Source: Botryococcus braunii
Taxonomy: Eukaryota; Chlorophyta; Trebouxiophyceae
Direction of reading: 5' to 3'
Assembly: GCA_002005505.1 (NCBI GenBank)
Contig: KV908363.1
Coordinates: 428,806 to 461,305 of the forward strand
Length of the DNA: 32,500 nt
Below, piece after piece: positions 17,883 to 32,500 of this stretch. The notes under the pieces are model-generated. The model made no database searches, was not told where the DNA came from, and was given only the letters and a program-made list of their open reading frames with translations. The first letter of the stretch is position 1, and each line of letters begins with the position of its first letter. Made by a program: the position numbers and the translations under genes.

Positions 17883-17912
17883 GTGAAGGAACAAAATCTC
17901 TTGTTCCTTCAC
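17883..17912. repeat. Hairpin with perfect 12-bp arms
   Basis: GTGAAGGAACAA and TTGTTCCTTCAC flank the 6-nt AATCTC. It is followed by CAACC and lies in no recognised gene. Confidence 0.8.
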
Positions 17913-19453
17913 AACCATTATCTCCCTTTGTGCCGGGTCATGCACACTTTACACGGTGCCTTCCAACAGCTGCGACACTCAGTCTCCCTCCACCGCCATC
18001 CGCCATTCTTTCATGAAAGTTGATCAACCAGACAGCTAGCCCGCTCGGGGGCTCCAATGCTGCCCTTATGCTTGTTGGTACATAACCTGCCCTTCTATTT
18101 GTTGGTACATATTTAAGGTACGTTAACATACCAAAGATTTGTACGGTAACCATTACATTCAGCGGTATCGTTTCTGCCGGTTGCACTGCTCCGAGGGCCT
18201 CGGAGTTGTGAGCGCCTTTGATGGCCAAAACCTGCGTCACCAACTCCGTTCCCTGGCTGGTGCCGATCGGGTGAATTTTAACTTGGACCAAAGTGGTTGC
18301 AGCCGTGAGAACGCAGCGCGGCCCAACCCCCACCGTGCTTCATTTCACAGGGGGTTAAAGCTTCGAAGAATTCGTGCAGGGGCCTGCCCACCAAAAGACC
18401 TCGTGCCCGCCACAAGACCTTGTGACAATGCCGCTGTCAGATGTCCAATCGCCCGCCTCAAGCAGAGCCATGTGCTGATCCCCCACGTGCCTTGCTCGGC
18501 TTCACTCCCTTCTCCATCCTATCAGCTTTCGCCCGACCTCACTCCCATCCCCATATGGGGGATGATACATCCTATCAGCTTCCGTCCACTTCACTCCCTT
18601 CCCCATCCCATCAGCATCAGGAGAACACACTGATTTGCAGGCAGATCTTCCTCTTCTGTACACAAACAAAGGCGGGAACGTGAGCTCTTTGGGAGCTTGC
18701 ATATTGTCACCTCTCCTCTCTGGGTCCTGCAACCGGATCCTGAATACTTGGTGGGTGGCGATCGAGTAAGAGAGCATCCGCACTTACCCCTCGGGCGGGT
18801 CCGAGCACGCTGGATTACTGCTCGTACGAACACTCGCGGTGTTAATTTTCGGTACTGCGAGCATTCGCGAGTAGTCGTTCCAAGCACACAAGTGCGTTTC
18901 GTTCCAAGCACAAGTGCGGATGCCCTCTAGATGGACAATGCCCTCGCCGCAGAAACTTCTGCTACTCCAACACTGCGATTCTTCAAACTCATCATGGGCT
19001 TTTCCTGCTTGGGGGGACTCCCCTAGGATCAAAGAGAGGAAGCACAAAACACACCTGAGGAAAAACAGATAAGTGGGTCAATGAGGAAATCCTATTTCAA
19101 CCCTGGAACTGGAAAGAACTCCAGGTCATTGCATGTCTTATGCACACATCCTCCTGGACCCCTTCAAATGCCTGTAGCACATTTAAAGGATTCCATGCTC
19201 ACCAGATCACCAGGACCCTCCTCCCCCGGCCCCAGCGGGGCTCCCATCCCCACAAGAGGGCCACCGCAAGTCCTCCCGGTCCAAAACAAACATTCTCCTT
19301 CCCCCTGCGCGCCCAGGCTGCCTTGTAAGAACATGCATACACGCGCTTTCGGGATCTGTCCCTCCCAGGTTGCCCCGCCCCACCCCCAGCCTTTTGTTTT
19401 TCTATCCGCGACTCAATGGCATTCCTCCCCCTCCCTCGCACGCGTGCGGAGTC

Positions 19454-20392
19454 TTAGATGTACTGGAGAACAGTGCCCACGGTGAGAAGTCCGACGAGGG
19501 CGCCGTCCACCACCAGGAGACCGACAGCTACGGCGACGTAGTCTGATCCCGACGGGCCCCTCAAGTTCCGGGTACCGGCCGTCTGCACGACAGCATTCAG
19601 AGGGCTCCCCGGCCCCCCCTCCCACCCTGGAGTGTTGGACTGTACCGTTGCAACCACATGCCGGCGGGACAGCGCGTCCTGTACCAGCGTGACCCCTACC
19701 ACAAGCGTGCTGATTTGGATCTCCCAGAACCCCAACCGCGCCGCGCACGGCACGGTGATGGGTCCCTTGGCGCCCCCGGCACCCCCTATGGCGGGAGCGG
19801 ACGGGAAAAACACGGCAAGCGGGTCGGGAAGGCCCGTCACCAGGGGCGTCAGCACGTGGTCTTCCTTGCACAGGAAATGGTTCCCGGGGATCGAGGCACC
19901 CAGGACGATGAGCTGAAACAACGCCTGCACCAAGAGCGGCAGCGGGATCCCGACGGCCCCCAGGATACCGGTCCCCACGTGTGGGAACATGAGCAGGTGC
20001 TCGTGGGCGCACGTGAGGGCGTTCCAGCATGGCGCTCCGCCGTACGGTGTGTACAGCTCCAATAGGATGGTACGGGCCACCGTGAAAATGGGGATGTGTG
20101 TCAGGTGGACCCCGAGGTGTATTCCTGCCCAGTTCTTACCGTACGTAATGGGCCATAGGAGGTACACAAAAAGCGCAGCGCTCGTAATGGTTAGAGCGGC
20201 CCCAGCGAGCTGGAAGGCGTACGGTAGAGGCGGAGCGGGATTTGCCGCTCCCCGAAGGAGGCTGACGCTCCAGAACAGTACGGTCATGAGCAGCGAAAGC
20301 GGGATGTCCCGCGACATGCACCAGGCGCGGTACGAATGGTACATCGCCTCCATTGGCCCGTCAGGGAAGGCGAAGGGCGAGTACTCCGCCAT
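19454..20392 (-). CDS. Multi-pass membrane protein of unrecognised family (paralogue B)
   Basis: From the ATG at 20392 this is a 312-aa intronless frame and a clear paralogue of the gene at 861-1781. The frame stays open up to a GTG at 20419. I prefer the ATG because it puts MAEYSPFAF where paralogue A has MKYSPFAF, and because GTG is not a usual eukaryotic start. Conserved features (numbered from this ATG) are YSPFAF (4-9), HLTHIPIFTVARTIL (96-110), C-x5-C-A-H (C122, C128), GIPLPLLVQ (148-156), C175-x3-H179 with HVLTPLV (179-185), and C216 before FWEIQ (222-226). Membrane segments are near 30-46, 58-80, 92-112, 135-167, 228-241 and 285-312. CAG/GTGAGC at the upstream edge could be an acceptor joining a missing first exon. 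The function is unknown. Confidence 0.8.
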   Translation of the reverse strand: MAEYSPFAFPDGPMEAMYHSYRAWCMSRDIPLSLLMTVLFWSVSLLRGAANPAPPLPYAFQLAGAALTITSAALFVYLLWPITYGKNWAGIHLGVHLTHIPIFTVARTILLELYTPYGGAPCWNALTCAHEHLLMFPHVGTGILGAVGIPLPLLVQALFQLIVLGASIPGNHFLCKEDHVLTPLVTGLPDPLAVFFPSAPAIGGAGGAKGPITVPCAARLGFWEIQISTLVVGVTLVQDALSRRHVVATVQSNTPGWEGGPGSPLNAVVQTAGTRNLRGPSGSDYVAVAVGLLVVDGALVGLLTVGTVLQYI

Positions 20393-20486
20393 CCTTTTCC
20401 ACACTTGCGCTGCGCTCACCTGCGGGCCCGCACCGATAGCGTGCTCACAGCCTCATTAATGCGAACGGAACGATGCGCGCACACGC

Positions 20487-20958
<472 letters not shown>

Positions 20959-20981
20959 CATGCGCGCGCGCATGGTCACCA

Positions 20982-20999
20982 TGCAGTCACATGACTGCA
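20982..20999. repeat. 18-bp palindrome next to a GC-alternating run
   Basis: TGCAGTCA and TGACTGCA flank CA, just after a GCGCGCGCGC run at about 20962-20971 and a short ATGGTCACCAT palindrome. Confidence 0.7.
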
Positions 21000-21279
21000 C
21001 TGCACTACACTGCACACCTTTGGGGCTGCTATTGCAGTGACTCTATTTGCAGCCAGGGGCTTTAATGTTCGACCACCAGACGGACTCTCCTCACCCAAAG
21101 GAAAGAACGACGGGTGGGGTGAGATGACAGACCGACGATTGCCATGAAAGAAGCAATCCAAACTTAGGAACAGCCAGCTCAAACCCAGGGGACACAGAGA
21201 GCGAAGGGGAAGGAGGGCCAAGGCGACAGGAGAAAATGTAGTATGGGACCGGAGAGCACGGAAGTATGGATGTGTCCTC

Positions 21280-21503
21280 CGACCAACTGCAGGGGGAGAG
21301 GGAGACGGGGACAGAGGGAGGAGGGCAGGGACGGAGGGGGCCGGGAGGGAGTAAGGGAGAGGGGGGCGGCGGAAAGACATAGATCGAGATAAAGAAAAAG
21401 GGGGGGGGGACGCAGGAGGAAGGGGGGGGCGAAGGATGGAGGGAGGGGGGAGGAGTGGGAGGGAGGGAGTGCGCCAGGGAGGGAGAGATGGAGGGGGGGA
21501 TGG

Positions 21504-21539
<36 letters not shown>

Positions 21540-21553
21540 GAGAGGAGAGAGAG

Positions 21554-21599
<46 letters not shown>

Positions 21600-21601
21600 G
21601 G

Positions 21602-21695
<94 letters not shown>

Positions 21696-21700
21696 GATGG
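21280..21700. repeat. Purine-only tract: GGGA-rich, then (GA)n with G runs
   Basis: The + strand is almost pure purine. G-rich GGGAG units (21280-21500) lead into (GA)n blocks at about 21506-21590 and 21605-21682, separated and ended by G runs (about 21590-21604 and 21683-21693). This is the only long dinucleotide block with GA rather than CT on the + strand. Confidence 0.93.
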
Positions 21701-21945
21701 GAGTGGGGGGAGAACTCGAAGCCAAAAGCTTACAACAACCAAAGCAAGCTTGCTTTTGGGCCAGGGATTTACCATCCTCATTGAGCAGTTGGATCCGCTA
21801 TATGTCAGTCCACAGCAAAAGAGTCATCCTTTCCTTCCCTTTCCTGAAGACAGAATCAAATGTCAAGTGTTGAGCTGAGCTGTTGCGAGTAAAGTCCGCA
21901 GGTAGGTGACCCGCAAAATCATCAATGCACGTGTTTTCTGCTTCC

Positions 21946-22059
21946 AGAGTTGATGAATTGAGAGTGTGGGATTCTTTACGTGGTTGTGAGTATCCTACAG
22001 ACGGTTTTGTTAGAGTTGATGCATTCAGAGTGTGGGATTTTTGACGTGGATGTGAGTAT
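21946..22059. repeat. 66-bp direct repeat
   Basis: AGAGTTGATG.ATT.AGAGTG...GTGAGTAT at 21946-21993 recurs at 22012-22059. The 66-bp period is a multiple of three, and on the minus strand both copies read as similar peptides (KSHTLNASTL, ESHTLNSSTL). This is weak evidence for a coding past. Confidence 0.8.
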
Positions 22060-23480
22060 GGTGGGGAGGGCTTTTCAGTAGCAAGTAGCCCAAGGCCACT
22101 TTTGGAATGAGGCAGGTACAAACTGCGAGAGCCCATACAGGCAGGATGTGTTAATTAGAACCTGAAATCTTTGAAAATGTCCTGCTTCGCTTCTCCAGGG
22201 CGATAGGACTCCAGCAAGAGGGTTACGATCTGCTATGAGCCGTGCATCCACATGGAGATTGCAGTTACGTAGCTTCAAAAGGGAAGAGCTGCACGACGGA
22301 AAGCCTGTCTAGTTCATATCTAAATCCCAAGAGAGTGTGTTCCCAAGGAATTTCATGGACGCGCCCCTACGGACAGGAGCATTGCATGGTGCATGAGCGA
22401 GCTTACCTGCGAATGGGTGCCCGGAGAGGAAGAACCGTGAGGTTTTAGCCATTGAGAACTCCCCCAATTGATGCAACAGAATTCACCGGGAAAGTTTTTA
22501 TGGCCGCATCCCGCACTGTGCATTCATGGTGTAGTCGCTCTCACGCTTGCGCAGGTCTGGACGGAGCCAACAATGTTAAGGCAGCCCTTCAGGGTGTTCA
22601 GCTAACTTAATGATATAGATTTACAAAACCATCAAGTGCTCGCACGCCCATGCAAGTGTATTTGACAGTTGTAATCACGAACCTAGCCTTGGAGAACACA
22701 TCGGTTGAACTAAGATCCGTCCAAGGCCCACCAGGCAGCAAGGAATGCAATATTTACACCGATAACCTCTTTATTAGCAAATCCAGCCGCTCCTGCTAAG
22801 ACGGCAAGGGAGTGGAAATCCCCCATGGTGGGTTCATGCCGAGAAGCGAGGCCTGATTGCACCGCGTTCTAAGTGGGAAATGTCGTAATAACTGTACTTT
22901 GCAACTCCGTGGACCTACCGGGCAGGGCCCAACGGCCATAAAAGAGGTCCCAACTGAAGTACGGCAACCACATGGGGCCAGCGTGGCCAAATCTTGGGAA
23001 CCTGGTTGGTAGGCTGATGAGCAAACTCGTGCGGTGTTATGCACACACACGTTTTTGTTGGGTCGGTGAGGCAAAGCCATATCTCGGGATATCCTGCAAC
23101 GCAACTAAGTAGGGAGAGTTGGTTGAGCACCAGCACGCAGGATGCAGGAGAGATTTAGAAAAGGCAAGGCCACTTATTTTAAACGCAAGGCCACAGTTCA
23201 AGTCCACCACCTGCTTTCAGTCATGCATTAATGCATTAACCAGCTGGGAACCACCTCCCTCTGTATGCTGATAATGTCTATATCCTAGATGCTTGGGGGA
23301 CCACCCCCCGCCCCCCCCGCCGGGGGAGGGTGAACCAAAACCTCCACTCCCGGTTCGGGTTGTGGGTTTTGACTCGTGTAGGCCGGGACTTGGTCTTACT
23401 TGACTGGGATTGGGGGGCGGGATTTGTATGTCGATGTTGTGGGGACCTCTCCACTCGCTACCTCTTATTGCGCTGGTGGT
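22060..23480. other. No recognised gene
   Basis: No frame with a known domain or convincing codon bias was found on either strand. A C6-G-C8 stretch with GC-rich flanks is near 23296-23325. Confidence 0.4.
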
Positions 23481-23518
23481 GAGGGGGGGGGGGGGGTTTG
23501 GGCCTGGTGGGGCTGCGG

Positions 23519-23745
23519 CTGGCAAGTTGGCCTCGTACAGGGAGGTTTTACTTAGGCAGCCACCATGTGTCGGGTTCCACCCCTTCGCCTTTGAAACATT
23601 TTTGGGGGTTTGATACGGCGGCGGAGGAGTTTTTGAAGCGGCTCCAAGGCTTGGTTAAACAGGCGCTCGTTGCGCATGAAGACGTTATGGTTTTCTACGC
23701 ATCGGAGGGTGAGCTTTGCGAGTGCCCGGGCCGTTGGGCGGCAGC
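23519..23745 (+). pseudogene. Possible retroelement C-terminal relic with a frameshift
   Basis: One frame reads GKLASYREVLLRQ and GFHPFAFETFLG, then meets a stop. A one-base shift at the G5 run 23604-23608 continues as FDTAAEEFLKRL and onward to about 23745. A Lys/Tyr-rich stretch followed by F-x-P-x-A-F-E-T and then a helical EFL..L segment resembles the end of non-LTR retrotransposon reverse-transcriptase proteins as I recall them. No catalytic motif is present. The frame shift could also be a homopolymer sequencing error. Confidence 0.3.
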
Positions 23746-24557
23746 TGGCTGCGAGGCTCCCTTTTTTTTTGGGGGGGGGGGGATTGACGTTCGGGTTTAG
23801 GGTTGTGAGGTTTCTATGGTGAGGGGGGTGTGCTTCCTCTTATGTAATCACAAAACTTTTTCAACAAAAAACAAAACAGGGGACAAAAGAAGAACAAGAA
23901 AAAGAAAATGGGGGGGGGGGGGGGGGAGGGAAACGATGCAAAGTAGAAAACGCCTCCAGATGGGACAGGAGCGGGCAGCCAACTGCTATGAAGCGAGCAC
24001 CATTACCCCATTCACATTAGCATACCCAAGCAATATGAGGTCCACATGCTTTGCAGGTTGAGGAGGGATGATGTTACAATATGAACAATGTTGAGTAATA
24101 CTAAAAGTAATCGCATCTTAAAAAAGCTTGGGACAAGCCGGGAAAAGGGGGGGGGGGGTGACAGCCGTGGAGGTCCTCTTCCACATGATAATGCAATCAG
24201 CCCGTTTGGGACCCGACTTGCGAGTCCTCCACCTCAGAATCTAAACTTCGGTCATAAACCAGACCTGATTGGTCGGTCTCTAAGTCAACCCACGACTATG
24301 CACCCCTTGCGATGAGGAGTGCTAGAACAGATCTATACACAGTACACACCAGATGCGCGTTTCCGGGGGGGGGGGGGGTGGAATTGCACGTCTTGTTCAT
24401 CTGCCCAAACGCATTCCTGCTTCTGCTCCTGCTACTGTTCCTGATTACTTCCCCCACCTTTCAGGGCGCAAAATCGCGCAACATTTGCCCACCAGACAGC
24501 TCGGTTGCTCAGCCGCTTCATGCACGGCCTGGAGCAACCAGGTCGATATCTTAGCAT

Positions 24558-25269
24558 TGACAGACAGCCTCAGTCGCCCCTATCATGGTAGTGACAGACA
24601 GCCTCAGTGGCCCATATCTTAAATAGTGACAGACAGCCTCAGTGGCCTCCATCTTTGAAATGACAAACACGTTCAGTAGCCTCTATTTTTGCAACGACAA
24701 ACACCCTCAGTGGCCTCTATCTTGGTTGTGACAGACAGCCTCAGTGGCCTCTATCGTGGTAGTGACCAAAACCTTAGTGGCCTCTATCTTTGCAGTGACA
24801 GAGAGCCTCAGTGGCCTCTATCTTAATAGTGACAGACAGCCTCAGTGGCCTATATCTTAATAGTGACAGACAGCCTCAGTGCCCTCTATCTTGGTCGTGA
24901 CAAACACCCTCAATGGCAACTGTCTTGGTTGTGACAGACAGCCTCAGTGGCCTCTATAGCGGTAGTGACCAACACCGTCAGTGGCCTCTATCTTGGTTTT
25001 GACAGACAGCCTCAGTGGCCTCTATCTTGGTAGTGACAAACACCCTTAGTGGCCTCTATCTTAGCAGTGACAGACAACCTCAGTGGCCTATATCCTATTA
25101 GTGACAGACAGCCTCCATGGCCTATATCTTTGTAGTGAAAAACAGCCTCAGTGGCCCTCTATGTAGTGACAAACAGCCTCAGTGGCCCTCTATCTTGGTA
25201 TCAACAGGCAACCGCAGTGGCCGGTACCTGTGCAGTGACAGACAGCCTCCGTAGCCGAGATCCTTCTAG
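24558..25269. repeat. 34-bp minisatellite, about 21 units
   Basis: Units start TGACAGACAGCCTCAGTGGC and end CTATCTTGGTAG, with starts at 24558, 24592, 24627, 24661, then every 34 bp (sometimes 31-35) to about 25236. Two variants exist: GACAGACAGCC and GACAAACACCC (or GACCAACACC). Between about 24898 and 25067 they alternate strictly, pointing to a 68-bp higher-order unit. Units contain stop codons and an out-of-frame period, so this is not a protein repeat. Confidence 0.93.
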
Positions 25270-25282
25270 TAGCTGTCTCTAA

Positions 25283-25305
25283 TGAAAAAGAAGAAGAAGA
25301 AGAAG
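25283..25305. repeat. (GAA)n microsatellite
   Basis: About seven AAG/GAA triplets lie immediately after the 34-bp minisatellite. Confidence 0.9.
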
Positions 25306-25419
25306 TAGACTAAGATGTCCTGCCTACCTTTCTCCCTCTCTTCCAAAGTGGGGCCCGATGGTTTTGTCCCATTCTTGCCCCAATGAGCACGATGTTGCCC
25401 AAATGACGACGCTGTCTGT

Positions 25420-25624
<205 letters not shown>

Positions 25625-26109
25625 ACCTCTCCCAAGATTGGAAAGAAGGAGACGGAGACTGCATCAGCATGCCGGCGGCCGAGGAGAATGAGACGAAGAC
25701 TAGGTCAACATGGGGGAGGAGGGCGCGGGGCGCCCTGGGCTCACCTGCTCCCAAGTCAGAAGACGACGGCGTCAGGAGTGTGAAAGGTAGAGGGGAGGTA
25801 GAGAAGTTTTTTTTTTGGGGGGGGGGGGGCGGCTGGCGCATCCAAGAACAAGAGATATCCATGACCTCATGAGGAATTGGGTTCGAGAGAAAGGGGGGGG
25901 GGGGGAGGGAGGGCCAGGGGCATTCATCAATGTAAATAATGAAAGTGGCGAGAGGCCTCACTGTGAAGTGCATCAATACTTCTGGTCAACTGCCCCAGGG
26001 GTGAAGGGTTGGGGGGTTGGGGGGGGGGGGGAGAGGGCGGAAGGGCAAGGGTGAGACAGCACAGACAGCACGGGGGTGGACCGCGGCGGTGGACCGGGGG
26101 GGGGGGGGG

Positions 26110-26606
26110 CGACAGCCTGTAGAGGTGAAGGTGGAACAAAGGGGCGTGGCTGGATCAAGGAAGACGCACCTCGATTAGTGATGTTCCACCACCCTCAAGC
26201 TGGAGAGGGGTCTTCTCAGGATTTACAAAATGGCATCCAATGTGTACGTCCGCCTGTGATACCCGCCCCTCCCTGCTTCTACGTACAATTATGATTGGAA
26301 GGGCATCCCATGCGTGCGGACGCCTGGGTGGCGCCCTCCGCAATGATGCGCTCTGGGAGGGATGACTGCGCTTCACCTCGTTCCTCTCAACAGTACGGGT
26401 GCTCCTGCTGCATACCCAGGGACCCCCACGACTCGAAACTCTCCCGCAAATGAGCACCCGTAAACGCTCCAGCGCACAATAGAGAAGCGGGTCGGCCTCT
26501 AGGCCAGCCGACCTTCCCGCCAAATGTTGCAAATGTTGCAAAATGTTTTCGCCGACACGCAAGAGGTGAGCGCAGACGGGCGCGGCTCCACAACCCAGGA
26601 ACTATG
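26110..26606 (-). other. Unassigned stretch with an anonymous open frame
   Basis: On the minus strand about 70 codons (roughly 26602 down to a stop at 26387) stay open with non-repetitive, GC-rich sequence that includes TFGGKVGWPRGRP and CAGAFTGAHLRESF. I do not recognise the peptide. It could be a 3' exon or a relic. Upstream of it the frame dissolves into the CCCT tract. Confidence 0.2.
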
Positions 26607-26610
26607 TCTG

Positions 26611-26991
26611 CTCCCCCCCCCAACTCCCTCCCTCCCTCCCTCCCTCCCTCCTCCATCTCTCCCTCCCTCCCTCCCTCCCTCCTTCCCACCCCCTTTCCCT
26701 CCCTCTCCCCCTCTCCCTCCGCCTCCCTCTCTCTCCCTCCTCTCTCCTTCCTTCCCTCCCTCCATCCCCCTTACCCTCCCTCTCCCCCTCTCCCTCCCCT
26801 CCCTCCCTACTTCCCTCCTTCCCACCCCCTTTCCTTCCCTCTCCCCCTCTCCCTCCCCCCCCCTCTCTCCCTCCCTCTCTTCTTCCTTCCCTCCCTCCTT
26901 CCCCTTGCCCTCCCTCTCCCCTCTCCCTCCCTTTCAACTCTTCCCCCCCTCTCCCGCTTCCCCCCTTCTCCTCCTCCCCTGTCCTCCCACT
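26611..26991. repeat. Polypyrimidine tract of (CCCT)n type
   Basis: About 380 bp of nearly pure pyrimidine on the + strand is built from CCCT and CTCC units with TTCC and CCCCC variants. It lies about 350 bp beyond the stop codon (27337-27339) of the NDUFAF5-like gene in that gene's downstream direction. Confidence 0.93.
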
Positions 26992-27336
26992 TCCCCTCGA
27001 TGCCGGCTCCCTCGCCTCCGCCACTCAGCCGGGAAACCCCACCACTTCTTCAGGAAGTGACGACCCTTGTCATTGCTGTGTCCCACGAAGACACGGCCCA
27101 AAAAGGGGCCTATCCCCGCCCGAAAAAAGAGAGAGCACCTGCACCCCAAGGGAGATTGCACCCGCATGAAGGCTTGGGCTCCTGGGCCATGTGGGACCGA
27201 TGTGGCCCGTCATGGGCGCCGCAGGACAGAACCGGAATGGGGGATGGGGGCCCCTCATGCCGCTCCGCACCAAAGGAGATCACCGGCACGGGGGCTTGGC
27301 GCCGGGGCCACGTGGGGCCCATGTGGGTCCCTCGGC

Positions 27337-31891
<4,555 letters not shown>

Positions 31892-32500
31892 CTGCAAAAG
31901 GATCCCCCGCGCCCCCAAGCCCACTCACTAGCCTGGCCACTGCTTCGATCGAACAAGCAGGAGAGGATAAGAAAAGCTAGGGCCAATAGGTCAAGGGAAA
32001 CTGCCCAAAGGAGACCGACTGCCATTGGGGGGCCCCACTGCGAGGCAGGCTCTAAAGTTTATGAATTTGATTTGAAATCTTATGAATATCAGACTTTTCT
32101 TGCGTTAGCTTCTTCTTTCCAAGGGATCCTTTGTCTTTCAAGCGACCATAGTGTATGGCCAAGAACAGGTCTGCCTTACGGCGCAATCCTCATCCAGCGG
32201 AAACGACTGATGACTGGAAGAAAATGGCACCGGGAAGTCTGTGGGATTTTGCGGCATCGTTTCCCACTCGAGTAAGCGCACTGAGACTTGAACAGAATGC
32301 GGCACATTCTCCAGCTCTGAAGGAGAAAAAGCTTAAATTACAATAAGAGGAAATCAAAAAGGTTTAGACGCATGCAAAAGGCTGGGAAGTGGGAAACAAA
32401 GGGGTCAATTTTTTGTACGTCTAGTAATGCGTCTATCTTTCTCTTCTTTCTATTGACTTCCATCTCCATTCTTTCCACTGTCTCTTCCATTGCCTGCACA
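31892..32500. other. Right-edge stretch; probably an intron of the NDUFAF5-like gene
   Basis: If the gene continues rightward, this is intronic. I found no exon that both fits phase 1 and matches the expected residues before LHWVND. Small plus-strand frames at 32072-32346 are anonymous. Confidence 0.4.

Larger units (their letters stand above)
16870..19440. other. No recognised gene; small duplications and a hairpin
   Basis: No frame was assigned. Besides the listed 107-bp duplication and the hairpin at 17883, there is a 27-bp direct repeat near 18061/18088 (TGCCCTT...TTGTTGGTACATA) and a doubled CGTTCCAAGCACA near 18867/18900. The minus-strand frame 17938-18333 looks protein-like over about 70 codons but matches nothing I know. 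Confidence 0.4.

Noticed and set aside
17938..18333. 131-codon minus-strand frame
   Set aside because: The middle portion looks protein-like, but there is no known domain, paralogue or splice support, so it is left as unassigned sequence.
19413..20030. 205-codon minus-strand frame overlapping paralogue B
   Set aside because: It is the same strand in another frame of a GC-rich gene; only the 312-aa frame has membrane segments and a paralogue.
23790..23806. GGGTTTAGGGTT, resembling plant telomere repeat
   Set aside because: Only about one and a half units are present, so there is no interstitial telomere array.
24558..25269. Possible CRISPR-like array
   Set aside because: The 34-bp units are contiguous and all diverge along their length; there are no constant repeats separated by unique spacers, and the context is eukaryotic.
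32181..32214. Candidate upstream NDUFAF5 exon reading SFPLDEDCA on the minus strand, followed by GTAAGG
   Set aside because: Residues resemble the region expected before LHWVND, but the exon would end in phase 0 while the next exon needs phase 1, and the expected Asp-Leu before Val is missing.

Overview
The window looks like nuclear DNA of a green-lineage eukaryote, most likely a microalga. The evidence is a spliced housekeeping gene whose exon peptides are closest to plant-type NDUFAF5, an intact Ty1/copia retrotransposon, two intronless GC-rich membrane-protein genes, and very heavy loading with (CT)n, (GT/CA)n and poly-G tracts. No bacterial operon, rRNA, tRNA or CRISPR signal was found. 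The species cannot be named from the sequence.

Layout. 0.4-2.05 kb: a multi-pass membrane protein gene (861-1781, +) lies between a (CT)n/(GT)n tract and a long (GT)n tract. 2.05-5.4 kb: apparently non-coding, with a diverged 213-bp tandem duplication. 5.48-11.84 kb: a complete 6,356-bp copia element on the minus strand. It has two identical 366-bp LTRs, a CTACC target duplication, a primer-binding site matching the middle of initiator tRNA, a polypurine tract and one open 1,737-aa Gag-Pol frame. It sits inside one copy of a host tandem duplication. 11.9-19.4 kb: gene-poor, with several strong inverted repeats (including a near-perfect 76-bp palindrome), short tandem duplications and large microsatellites. 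19.45-20.39 kb: a second membrane protein on the minus strand, a diverged paralogue of the first, with compound microsatellites directly upstream. 21.3-26.1 kb: a purine tract, nine G11-G17 runs on the + strand, a probable retroelement relic and a 21-unit 34-bp minisatellite. 27.3-31.9 kb: five 3' exons of an NDUFAF5-like gene on the minus strand, joined by four GT-AG introns that each hold long microsatellites or minisatellites; the 5' part lies beyond the right edge.

The genes do not form a pathway. NDUFAF5 is a mitochondrial complex I assembly factor. The copia element is a self-contained, apparently very young mobile element. The two membrane proteins form an unrecognised family with four shared cysteines and several invariant motifs; they are the best candidates for something undescribed. 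The other notable theme is how far simple repeats have invaded transcribed sequence, including a 43-bp triplication that copies a splice donor of the NDUFAF5 gene.
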